Assembly (NCBI GenBank): GCA_030833825.1
Contig: JAURGL010000012.1
Location: 1-19,787 of the forward strand
Length of the DNA: 19,787 nt
Origin: Vulcanococcus sp. SFB_649D_100_25
Lineage (GTDB): Bacteria; Cyanobacteriota; Cyanobacteriia; PCC-6307; Cyanobiaceae
Direction of reading: 5' to 3'
The position numbers and the translations under genes were made by a program. The notes beneath the pieces are model-generated. The model searched no databases. It saw only the letters and a list, made by a program, of their open reading frames with translations, and was not told the origin of the DNA. Position 1 is the stretch's first letter; every line of letters begins with the position of its first letter. Shown here piece after piece: positions 1 to 6,908 of the stretch.

Positions 1-75
1 GCACATCCCCCGGCTTCTGTCCCCATGGGGGCTCAAGGCATCCATGCTCCACAGGCTTGCTCGCTTGACAGCCCG

Positions 76-261
76 ATGCCTCGATTGACGTCCATCGAGC
101 TGACCGAGCGTGAGGCTCGCCTGCTGTTCAACACGATTCGGGCCAGGGCGATCTACAAGCCGGTGAAGCTGCCCCTCGGCGGTGAAATCTGGCAGCCCTG
201 GATGGAAGAGTTGCTCCACAAGCTCAAGGCAGCGGCGATGCCTGAGGCAGGGCCCCTCTGA
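76..261 (+). CDS. Small hypothetical protein, 61 aa
   Basis: I do not recognise this protein. The frame is open from an ATG at 25, but the ATG at 76 gives a more protein-like N-terminus (MPRLTSIELTEREARLL), so I prefer it. The extra 17 upstream residues look like untranslated sequence. The protein starts with a Thr/Glu/Arg-rich helix-like stretch (residues 5-24), then a short segment with Lys, Pro, Gly and Trp (YKPVKLPLGGEIWQPW, about 27-42), then a second amphipathic helix (MEELLHKLKAAAM). There is no signal peptide, membrane segment or Cys/His metal site. It ends 38 bases before the ATPase start, so it could be co-transcribed with it. No clear Shine-Dalgarno sequence precedes it. The mixed composition argues for a real gene, but chance in GC-rich DNA cannot be excluded. 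Confidence 0.5.
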   Translation: MPRLTSIELTEREARLLFNTIRARAIYKPVKLPLGGEIWQPWMEELLHKLKAAAMPEAGPL

Positions 262-299
262 GGCCCTGTGGGCGTGAGCGTCCTGTGTGCCTATGACTC

Positions 300-3029
300 A
301 TGGTGAGTCCGCCACCAGCACCTGTGTTGCTGAGCGCATCACAGCCGATCTCGACACTCACGGTTGAGGAAGCCCTCCGGGTTGTGAAGTCCACGGGCGT
401 TGGGCTCCAGCAAACCGACGCAGAACAGCGACTGGAGCACGGCGGGGCCAATCGACTGCCGCCCGCCAAGCACCGTCCGCTGCTGCTGCGCTTCAGCGAT
501 CAGCTGACCCACTTCATGGCTCTGCTGCTGTGGGTGGCGGGAACGATGGCCTTTCTCGCCGGCACACCCGAACTCGGCTGGGCGATCTGGAGCGTGGTGC
601 TGATCAATGCTGTGTTCAGCTTTTGGCAGGACTTCCAGGCTGAACGGACACTCGCTGCCCTGACTGCGGTCCTGCCACAGACGGTCCGTGCCTACCGAGA
701 CGGCGTTCTGCAATGGGTTCCGATTGAGCAGCTGGTACCCGGGGACGTTCTTGAGCTCGAGCAAGGGGATCAGGTTCCAGCCGATTGTCGTGTGCTTGCC
801 GCCACTGGGCTCTATCTGAACGTCTCCGTCCTGACCGGTGAATCCTTGCCGGTTCTGCGGGAAGCAGGGCAGCAGCGGCGCATCCTCAACACGGCCGAGT
901 CGGCCAACCTGTTGCCAGCAGGCGGCACTGTGGCGGCGGGTCGTGCGAAGGCCCTGGTTTACGCCACGGGCATCAACACCGAGTTCGCCCAGGTCGCCCA
1001 ACTCAGTGCGGGCACAGCACGATCGATCAGCACCTTGGAGCTGGAGGTGGGGCGCATCGTGCGGACCATCACGGTCCTTGCGCTTGCCATGGGCGGCTTG
1101 AGCTTCCTGGCAGGCGTCCTGCTGGTGAAGGTGAGCGCCCTGGAGAGCCTTGTGTTCTCGATCGGCATCATCGTGGCGAACGTCCCGGAGGGCCTTCTCC
1201 CCACGGTGACCCTGGCTTTGGCCCTGGCGGTGAAACGCATGGCGAAGGAGCGGGCACTCGTGCGTCGCCTCTCCGCCGTCGACAGCCTTGGCTGCGTCAC
1301 GGTGATCTGTACCGACAAAACCGGGACCTTGACGGCCAATGCGATGGCCATGCAGGACACCTGGGGCAGTGATGAGCCCCTGCTGCTGCTCTGTGCTGGG
1401 CTCTGCTGCAACGCCTCCCTGGATGTAGGCGATCCAACTGAAACGGCTCTGCTTCAAGGTGCCCTCGAGCGCGGCGTCTCGATTCAGGGGGAGCGTGATC
1501 GCTTTCCGCGTCTCCAGGAACTGGCGTTTGACTCCGAACGCCGGATGATGAGCGTGTTGGTCCAATGGGACGGGGATTCGCGCTGGCCGGACTCCCGTGA
1601 CTGGATGGTGCTCAGTAAAGGAGCGCCGCTTGAGTTGCTGGCCCATTGCGGCCATTGGCTCCAGGCCGGCAGGGTTGTCCAGCTGGATGAGGCTGAGCGT
1701 CAGCTGGTGATCTCAGCCAACGACGTGATGGCCCGCCAGGGCTACCGCGTGATCGCTGTGGCGGGCAAACCCGTCGATCGGCCGGAACTCAGCGAGAACG
1801 ACCTTGTGCTGGTGGGCCTGATTGGTCTCTACGACCCACCCCGGACCGGGGTCCATGCGGCAATCGCCTCCTGCAAGCGAGCGGGCATCAAGGTCACCAT
1901 GGTCACCGGTGATTACGGCCTCACGGCCCAGGCGATCGCGCGACAGATCGGACTGTTGGAGGGGCCCCTCCATGGCCCCATGGATCCCCTCCGGGTGATT
2001 CATGGGCATGATCTCGACCGGCTCAGCGATGCCCAACTGCGGCAGGTCATCAAGTACCGAACACGGCTTGTCTTTGCCCGCATGGCCCCGGAGCAGAAAC
2101 TCAGGCTTGTTCAGGCCTACAAGGCGCTCGGGGAGGTGGTTGCGGTCACCGGGGATGGGGTCAACGATGCGCCAGCCCTGCGGGCCGCGGATGTGGGGAT
2201 CGCCATGGGCCGCTCCGGAACCGACGTGGCCCGCCAGGCGGCTGACATCGTTCTGGTGGACGACAACTTCAGCACGATTGTCTCCGCGGTCAGGCAGGGC
2301 CGTGCCGTCTACCAAAACATCCGGCACTTCATCCTGTATGTGATGGCCTCGAATGTCGCCGAAGTCGCGCCATTCCTGACCATGCTGGCGCTTCGGATCC
2401 CCGCGGCCCTCTCTGTGCTGCAGATCCTCGCCGTTGATCTCGGCACGGACATGCTGCCGGCCCTGGGTCTTGGCGCGGATTCAGCCCAGGCGGAAAGCAT
2501 GGAGCAACCCCCGCGGCGCAGCTCGGAGCACGTCCTCAACCGTGCTGTGCTGCGCCGGGCCTATCTGGTGCTGGGTCTGGCTGAAGCTGTCCTGGCGATG
2601 ATTGGCTACGGGATGGCATGGGCCAGCCACGGCATTGATCTGGCGGGGCTGCAGGCGCTGGCACCAGCTGTGTTGCACCACAGCGCGCCCCCTGAGGTCA
2701 TGGTGATTCAGAGGGAGGCCTCGACGGTGGCCTTTGGCTCCATCGTCTTCGCCCAGGTGGGTGCTGTCTGGGCCTGTCGCTCAGAGCGGATGCCGGGGTG
2801 GGTGTCTGCCCGCAGGCTGAAGCCAAATCTGCTGATCTGGACTGGGATTGGCCTCGAGCTGATCGTTTTTGCCTTGATTCAAGGTTGGGCGCCGCTGCAG
2901 CAGATCCTCCAGCTGGCCCCAATCCCATCAGAGTTCTGGTGGTGGCTCCTCTGCTGCGCTCCGGCCGTGTTGCTGGTGGACGCAGCGCACAAGCGGACCA
3001 CCCACCACCTGCGCATGGGGTCACCGTGA
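300..3029 (+). CDS. P2-type cation-transporting ATPase (Na,K-ATPase-like subgroup), 909 aa
   Basis: This is an integral-membrane ion pump driven by ATP hydrolysis. All P-type landmarks are visible: actuator TGES at 179-182, VPEGL in M4 at 295-299, phosphorylation motif DKTGT with Asp339, an MVTGD motif before the hinge, and the hinge GDGVNDAP from 618. About ten membrane segments are placed: M1-M2 at about 75-115, M3 at 253-277, M4 at 284-312, and M5-M10 between 677 and 898. The M4 sequence VPEGLLPTVT and the M6 sequence DLGTDMLPALGL resemble Na,K-ATPase-type (P2C) pumps more than SERCA, so Na+, K+ or H+ is likelier than Ca2+. The transported ion cannot be read from sequence. Length is normal. 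The start is uncertain: a TATGAC box at 292-297 sits too close to the ATG at 300, and GTG 324 or TTG 327 are alternatives. The stop codon overlaps the next gene's GTG start. Confidence 0.93.
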   Translation: MVSPPPAPVLLSASQPISTLTVEEALRVVKSTGVGLQQTDAEQRLEHGGANRLPPAKHRPLLLRFSDQLTHFMALLLWVAGTMAFLAGTPELGWAIWSVVLINAVFSFWQDFQAERTLAALTAVLPQTVRAYRDGVLQWVPIEQLVPGDVLELEQGDQVPADCRVLAATGLYLNVSVLTGESLPVLREAGQQRRILNTAESANLLPAGGTVAAGRAKALVYATGINTEFAQVAQLSAGTARSISTLELEVGRIVRTITVLALAMGGLSFLAGVLLVKVSALESLVFSIGIIVANVPEGLLPTVTLALALAVKRMAKERALVRRLSAVDSLGCVTVICTDKTGTLTANAMAMQDTWGSDEPLLLLCAGLCCNASLDVGDPTETALLQGALERGVSIQGERDRFPRLQELAFDSERRMMSVLVQWDGDSRWPDSRDWMVLSKGAPLELLAHCGHWLQAGRVVQLDEAERQLVISANDVMARQGYRVIAVAGKPVDRPELSENDLVLVGLIGLYDPPRTGVHAAIASCKRAGIKVTMVTGDYGLTAQAIARQIGLLEGPLHGPMDPLRVIHGHDLDRLSDAQLRQVIKYRTRLVFARMAPEQKLRLVQAYKALGEVVAVTGDGVNDAPALRAADVGIAMGRSGTDVARQAADIVLVDDNFSTIVSAVRQGRAVYQNIRHFILYVMASNVAEVAPFLTMLALRIPAALSVLQILAVDLGTDMLPALGLGADSAQAESMEQPPRRSSEHVLNRAVLRRAYLVLGLAEAVLAMIGYGMAWASHGIDLAGLQALAPAVLHHSAPPEVMVIQREASTVAFGSIVFAQVGAVWACRSERMPGWVSARRLKPNLLIWTGIGLELIVFALIQGWAPLQQILQLAPIPSEFWWWLLCCAPAVLLVDAAHKRTTHHLRMGSP

Positions 3030-3730
3030 GAGTCACACAAACCCTCTGGAGAGACCGTCAACACGCTGGCCAGGAGCTGGCGCATCAGCTCAGGAGTTGG
3101 CGTTCTCTCCCTGAGGCCGTCGTGGTGGGTTTACCGCGTGGGGGCATCGTCGTCGCAGCGGAACTCGCCTCCGCCCTGCGGTTGCCCTTGGTGAGTTGGG
3201 CCGTGCGCAAACTCACCCATCCCACCGCACCGGAATTGGCCCTTGGTGCGATTGCGCCGGGCGGGGTGCTGATCTGGGATGAACCCTATCTGCACCAGTG
3301 GCATCTGAATCCGCAACTGCGCCGGCAGCTTGTGCTGGAGAGCGACAAGGAATTGCAGCGGCGGCAGCGTCTCTACGGTGACCCTCCCCTCGCGGCCTTA
3401 CGGGGGCGTCCATTACTGGTAGTCGATGACGGTGTCGCCACGGGCATGACGGTGATGGCGGCGCTGCAATCCCTGCGGCAGGCCAAACCCAAGCGCCTGG
3501 TCCTCGCCGTGCCTGTGATTGCTCGCAGCATCGCCGCACGTCTGCGCGCTCAGGTTGATCAGCTCGTGGCCTTGGAGGAGGCCGATGACCTCTGGGCTGT
3601 TGGCGCTTGGTATGAACACTTTGAACCCGTTGAGGATGGCGAGGTTCAAGCACTCATCGCTTGCCATAGCTGGGATCCAGCCAGCAAACAGGCAGCGATT
3701 CCCCAGAGGGGAACAGAAGATCACGCTTGA
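3026..3730 (+). CDS. Phosphoribosyltransferase family protein, 234 aa
   Basis: This is a predicted type I phosphoribosyltransferase, binding PRPP to transfer phosphoribose to a base or other acceptor. The acceptor is unknown. The diagnostic PRPP loop is VVDDGVATG at residues 132-140, preceded by a Rossmann-like core (VVVGLPRGGIVVAAELA, about 31-47) that resembles the predicted phosphoribosyltransferases of COG1926. The reading frame is open well upstream of the gene, but that stretch lies inside the ATPase gene and looks non-protein-like. The GTG at 3026 forms a GTGA overlap with the ATPase stop, giving MRVTQTLWRD, and is the sensible start. This implies translational coupling with the ATPase. 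The last 25 residues are low in recognisable structure and overlap an opposite-strand gene (3654-3863). A role in pyrimidine regulation (PyrR-like) or purine salvage is not supported. Confidence 0.85.
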   Translation: MRVTQTLWRDRQHAGQELAHQLRSWRSLPEAVVVGLPRGGIVVAAELASALRLPLVSWAVRKLTHPTAPELALGAIAPGGVLIWDEPYLHQWHLNPQLRRQLVLESDKELQRRQRLYGDPPLAALRGRPLLVVDDGVATGMTVMAALQSLRQAKPKRLVLAVPVIARSIAARLRAQVDQLVALEEADDLWAVGAWYEHFEPVEDGEVQALIACHSWDPASKQAAIPQRGTEDHA

Positions 3731-3863
3731 GGATCAATTCAGCTTCCTGCAGCTCTTCTCCAGCATGGAGACGCCCAAGGACCCGGACGGCGAAGGGGTC
3801 GAACAGCTGCTTGAGGTCCAGCACCTCCACCAGCGATTCATCCTGTTGCGTTTTGAGGAACAT
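3654..3863 (-). CDS. Small conserved-looking acidic protein, 69 aa, convergent overlap
   Basis: This minus-strand protein starts MFLKTQQDESLVEVLDL and ends CWLDPSYGKR. I believe it resembles small uncharacterised proteins common in cyanobacteria, but from memory only. Its middle (LHAGEELQEAELILKRDLLFPSG) is rich in Glu and Leu and unlike a random antisense product. A Shine-Dalgarno GGAG lies 9 bases before its ATG on the minus strand. The plus-strand frame across the same bases (to 3884) gives a poor protein. It has no membrane segment, signal peptide or obvious catalytic motif. The only Cys is near the C-terminus. The final 77 bases overlap the 3' end of the phosphoribosyltransferase tail to tail, and its start faces ppsA across a divergent 150-base region. 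Function unknown. Confidence 0.68.
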   Translation of the reverse strand: MFLKTQQDESLVEVLDLKQLFDPFAVRVLGRLHAGEELQEAELILKRDLLFPSGESLPVCWLDPSYGKR

Positions 3864-3910
3864 CGAGAGCAGCTCCAGGCCTGACCTTCTTTAGGCGTGA
3901 GCACGGCCAC

Positions 3911-3932
3911 TGCCGGTGGCACCACTGCGGCA
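3911..3932. other. Inverted repeat in the divergent intergenic region
   Basis: The bases TGCCG-GTGG-CA-CCAC-TG-CGGCA can fold back on themselves: TGCCG (3911-3915) with CGGCA (3928-3932), and GTGG (3916-3919) with CCAC (3922-3925). It lies between the minus-strand small gene and ppsA, just upstream of the predicted ppsA promoter. It could be an operator-like palindrome. A terminator is unlikely because both genes read away from it and no U-tract follows. In GC-rich DNA such a repeat can also arise by chance. Confidence 0.3.
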
Positions 3933-3962
3933 TTGACACAGCAATCACCCTGACGCCCGGTG

Positions 3963-3991
3963 CTGACAGCGATGCAGTCGCTCCGTAGCGT
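3963..3991 (+). promoter_or_regulatory. Predicted sigma70-type promoter of ppsA
   Basis: CTGACA (3963-3968; 5 of 6 to TTGACA) is followed after exactly 17 bases by TAGCGT (3986-3991), which fits the TAnnnT pattern. Initiation would fall near 3998, about 16 bases before the ATG at 4014. The in-frame starts at 3960 and 3972 lie upstream of or inside this element, which supports 4014 as the real start. The nearer TTGACA at 3933-3938 has no matching -10 box. Confidence 0.5.
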
Positions 3992-4013
3992 GGATGCACT
4001 CCGCCACGGGACC

Positions 4014-6413
4014 ATGGCGAGCCCAGCAGTCACAGACCGCTCCCTGGTGGTTGACCTGCGGGATGTGGGGTTGGCGTCGATCCCCGAGGTGGGAGGCAAG
4101 AACGCCTCCCTTGGGGAGATGATCCGTGAGCTCAGCGCCGTTGGGCTCCGCGTCCCTGGAGGGTTTGCCACCACCGCGGTGGCCTATCAGCGTTTCCTGG
4201 ATACCGGTGAGCTCAGGGAGCAGCTCGATCAGCTGTTGGGCGATCTTGATCCCGCTGACCTTGCATCGCTCCAACGCCAGGGCGCCGCAGCCCGGGGACT
4301 GGTCTTGGCCACCCCCCTACCTCCAGATCTCCAAGAGGCGATCCTTGTGGCCTACCGCGCGATGGGATCCCCGTCGGTAGCGGTCCGCTCGAGTGCGACT
4401 GCAGAAGATTTGCCCCAGGCCTCCTTTGCAGGGCAGCAGGAGACCTACCTCAATGTGTTCGGCGAGCAGGATCTGATTCAGGCCTGCCATCGCTGCTACG
4501 CCTCCCTGTTCACCGACAGGGCGATCTCCTATCGCCAACTGAACGGTTTTGAGCATCGCAGCGTGGCCCTTTCGATCGGGGTTCAGCGGATGGTCCGCTC
4601 AGATCTGGCTTGCTCAGGAGTGATGTTCAGTCTCGACACGGAGTCGGGATTCCGCGAGGCGGTCCTGCTGACCGCCGCCTATGGGCTCGGCGAAAACGTC
4701 GTCCAGGGGGCCGTCAATCCGGATGAATACCTCGTGTTCAAGCCCACCCTGCGGCAGGGATTCGCGCCGATCGTCAGTCAACGACTCGGTGAGAAGGCCA
4801 TCCGCATGGTCTACGGAGAAGGCGGTTCCACCCGGAATGAGGAGGTGTCTCCCCCCGACCGTCAACGCTTTGCCCTCACCCATTCCGAGGTCCTGGAACT
4901 GGCCCGCTGGGCCTGTCAGATCGAAGAGCACTACAGCAGGCAACGCGGCCAGCCCACGCCGATGGATATCGAGTGGGCCAAGGATGGCTCCACCGGTGAG
5001 CTGTTCATCCTGCAGGCCCGACCTGAAACCGTCGAATCCCGTCGTGACGCCTCAGTGATGCGGACGTGGCATCTCGACCATCACGATGCGGACCTCCTCT
5101 GCAGCGGCAGAGCCATCGGGGCATCGGTCAGCAGTGGCAAGGCCCGAATCCTGCACCACCCCTCTGAAATCAACCGCTTCGAGAGCGGTGATCTGCTGGT
5201 GACCGATCGCACCGACCCTGACTGGGAGCCAATCCTCAAGCGTGCCAGTGGAGTGGTGACCAACCAGGGTGGACGCACCTGCCATGCCGCCATCATCGCC
5301 CGTGAGATGGGCATCACCGCGATTGTCGGGGCAGGGAATGCCACCGAACAGATCCCTGATGGTGAGCTGATCACCGTCAGTTGCTGTGAGGGAGATGAGG
5401 GCCGGGTCTATCGCGGCGCAGTTCCGTTCCACATGGACGAGCGTGACGTTGGCCAGTTGCCCAGCACCAAGACCAAGATCCTGATCAACATCGGCAACCC
5501 AGAGGAGGCGTTCAACCTCGCCTCGATCCCCTGTGACGGGGTGGGATTGGCGCGTCTTGAATTCATCATCGCCAACCACATTCGGGTTCACCCCATGGCC
5601 CTGCTCGAGCCGGAGCGGGTGACTGATTCAGAAGAGAAAGCGGCGATTGCACAACTCACCTCCGCCTATGCCAGTGGTGCGGAGTACTACATCGAACGTC
5701 TCTCCCAGGGCATGGGTCGGCTCGCCGCAGCGTTTTTCCCCAGACCCGTGATCCTGCGCTTCTCCGATTTCAAGAGCAATGAATACGCGAAGTTGCTCGG
5801 GGGACGTTGGTTTGAGCCCTCTGAGGAGAACCCGATGATCGGCTGGCGCGGTGCCTCGCGCTACTACGCCCCAGCATTTCGGGAGGCCTTCGGCCTGGAG
5901 TGCCAGGCCCTGCGCCGTGTGCGGGATCAGATGGGTCTGTGCAATGTGATCCCGATGGTGCCGTTCTGCCGCACCCCTGAGGAAGGTGATCGGGTGCTGC
6001 AGGAAATGGCCAAACACGGCCTGGTCCGTGGCGAGGGGGATCTGCAGGTGTACGTGATGTGCGAATTGCCGAGCAACGTCATCGCCGCGCGGTCCTTCGC
6101 TGAGCGATTTGATGGATTTTCAATCGGCTCCAATGACCTCACCCAGCTCACCCTGGGATTGGATCGTGATTCCGCGCTGGTGGCGGATCTGTTTGATGAA
6201 CGCCACCCTGCGGTCCTGGAGATGATCCGCATGGCGATCCGCACCGCGAAGGATTGCGGCCGCAAGGTGGGGATCTGTGGTCAAGCACCGAGCGACCATC
6301 CCGAATTCGCAGCCTTTCTGGTCCAGGAGGGGATTGATTCAATCAGCCTCAATCCCGATGCCGTCATCAACACCCGCATCGCCGTAGCGGCGTTGGAGCA
6401 GGAGATCCTCTGA
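4014..6413 (+). CDS. ppsA: Phosphoenolpyruvate synthase (pyruvate, water dikinase), 799 aa
   Basis: This cytosolic enzyme converts pyruvate, ATP and water to PEP, AMP and phosphate. The N-terminal third is the ATP-grasp domain, beginning near GGKNASLGEM and including AVRSSATAEDLPQASFAGQQ. The swivelling phosphohistidine domain carries GGRTCHAAIIAREMGI with catalytic His424, matching His421 of the E. coli enzyme. The C-terminal barrel binds pyruvate/PEP and includes GSNDLTQLTLG and GICGQAPSD with catalytic Cys755. Length matches the roughly 790-residue family. The frame is open back to GTG 3960, but ATG 4014 (MASPAVTDRSL) is preferred because a promoter overlaps the earlier starts. It is monocistronic or reads into hoxE 57 bases downstream, with no terminator seen between. 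Adjacency to hydrogenase and PFOR genes suggests a role in pyruvate balance during dark or low-oxygen periods. PPDK is less likely given length and motif order. Confidence 0.96.
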   Translation: MASPAVTDRSLVVDLRDVGLASIPEVGGKNASLGEMIRELSAVGLRVPGGFATTAVAYQRFLDTGELREQLDQLLGDLDPADLASLQRQGAAARGLVLATPLPPDLQEAILVAYRAMGSPSVAVRSSATAEDLPQASFAGQQETYLNVFGEQDLIQACHRCYASLFTDRAISYRQLNGFEHRSVALSIGVQRMVRSDLACSGVMFSLDTESGFREAVLLTAAYGLGENVVQGAVNPDEYLVFKPTLRQGFAPIVSQRLGEKAIRMVYGEGGSTRNEEVSPPDRQRFALTHSEVLELARWACQIEEHYSRQRGQPTPMDIEWAKDGSTGELFILQARPETVESRRDASVMRTWHLDHHDADLLCSGRAIGASVSSGKARILHHPSEINRFESGDLLVTDRTDPDWEPILKRASGVVTNQGGRTCHAAIIAREMGITAIVGAGNATEQIPDGELITVSCCEGDEGRVYRGAVPFHMDERDVGQLPSTKTKILINIGNPEEAFNLASIPCDGVGLARLEFIIANHIRVHPMALLEPERVTDSEEKAAIAQLTSAYASGAEYYIERLSQGMGRLAAAFFPRPVILRFSDFKSNEYAKLLGGRWFEPSEENPMIGWRGASRYYAPAFREAFGLECQALRRVRDQMGLCNVIPMVPFCRTPEEGDRVLQEMAKHGLVRGEGDLQVYVMCELPSNVIAARSFAERFDGFSIGSNDLTQLTLGLDRDSALVADLFDERHPAVLEMIRMAIRTAKDCGRKVGICGQAPSDHPEFAAFLVQEGIDSISLNPDAVINTRIAVAALEQEIL

Positions 6414-6419
6414 GGGCAG

Positions 6420-6448
6420 CTGTCAGCACCAGCGTCTGTTCCTAGCTT
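6420..6448 (+). promoter_or_regulatory. Predicted promoter of the hox operon
   Basis: CTGTCA (6420-6425; 4 of 6 to TTGACA), a 17-base spacer, and TAGCTT (6443-6448; TAnnnT pattern). The -10 end lies 23 bases before the hoxE ATG at 6471, the same spacing as at ppsA. The in-frame TTG at 6447 falls inside the -10 box and is therefore an unlikely start. I saw no clear LexA or NtcA palindrome here by eye. Confidence 0.42.
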
Positions 6449-6470
6449 GCGGGAAGGCCGAGCTGAGTCC

Positions 6471-6908
6471 ATGCCGCAGGACTTTGAGCAGCTGGATCCG
6501 GTGCTGCGACGACATCAGTTTCGAGCCGATGCCCTGCTGGAGGTGTTGGCGGCCGCCCAGCGGAGCTACGGCTACCTGAGTGCCCCACTGCTGCGTCACG
6601 TGGCCACCAGCCTGCGGCTGCCCTTGAGCCGAGTCCAGGGGACCGCCAGTTTTTATCACCTGTTTCGCTTCACCCCCCCTCCGCGACACCAATGCCTTGT
6701 CTGCACCGGGACCGCCTGCCACGTGCAGGGAGCGGGCGGGTTGTTGCAGGAGTTGAAACAGCATCTCAACTGCCCTGAACTCGACATCGGCGAAGTGCGC
6801 TGCGTTGGCACCTGCAGTGGTGCTCCGCTGGTGCTCGTGGATGGGGAGATCTGGAACCACCAGCGGGCTCCGGCCCTGATCGAGGCCCTACAGGAGCTAC
6901 TCCAGTGA
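6471..6908 (+). CDS. hoxE: Bidirectional hydrogenase diaphorase subunit HoxE, 145 aa
   Basis: HoxE is the NuoE-like subunit of the HoxEFU diaphorase module and carries one [2Fe-2S] cluster in a thioredoxin-like fold. The N-terminal helical part includes GYLSAPLLRHVA and the family motif GTASFYHLFRF (57-67). The cluster ligands fit the family pattern C-x4-C and C-x3-C: Cys78, Cys83, Cys111 and Cys115. The ATG at 6471 (MPQDFEQLDP) is chosen over the upstream TTG at 6447, which lies in the putative promoter. The GTG of hoxF overlaps its stop codon. It is the first gene of a run that continues through hoxW and the hyp genes. NuoE of complex I is excluded by the hoxFUYH genes that follow. In cyanobacteria HoxE is the proposed electron-input link to ferredoxin or the membrane. 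Confidence 0.95.
   Translation: MPQDFEQLDPVLRRHQFRADALLEVLAAAQRSYGYLSAPLLRHVATSLRLPLSRVQGTASFYHLFRFTPPPRHQCLVCTGTACHVQGAGGLLQELKQHLNCPELDIGEVRCVGTCSGAPLVLVDGEIWNHQRAPALIEALQELLQ

Noticed and set aside
21..30. Perfect palindrome CCCCATGGGG
   Set aside because: It is short, isolated, at the window edge, and has no partner element. No function can be supported.
292..297. TATGAC as a -10 box for the ATPase
   Set aside because: It has no acceptable -35 and would initiate after the ATG at 300. It only matters if translation starts at GTG 324 or TTG 327, so I list it as a start-site doubt, not a promoter.
339..1655. 438-codon minus-strand open frame opposite the ATPase
   Set aside because: The plus strand encodes conserved P-type ATPase motifs here. 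The minus product has no recognisable motif.
3519..3884. Plus-strand 121-codon frame across the phosphoribosyltransferase end
   Set aside because: It is out of frame with the recognised gene, has an implausible composition, and competes with a better minus-strand gene.
3960..4013. Earlier ppsA start at GTG 3960 or ATG 3972
   Set aside because: The extra residues do not resemble PpsA N-termini, and the best promoter lies at 3963-3991, so these codons would not be transcribed from it.
6414..6470. LexA, NtcA or terminator signal between ppsA and hoxE
   Set aside because: I looked for the LexA-type palindrome, GTA-N8-TAC, and a hairpin followed by a T-run, and found none in the 57 bases.
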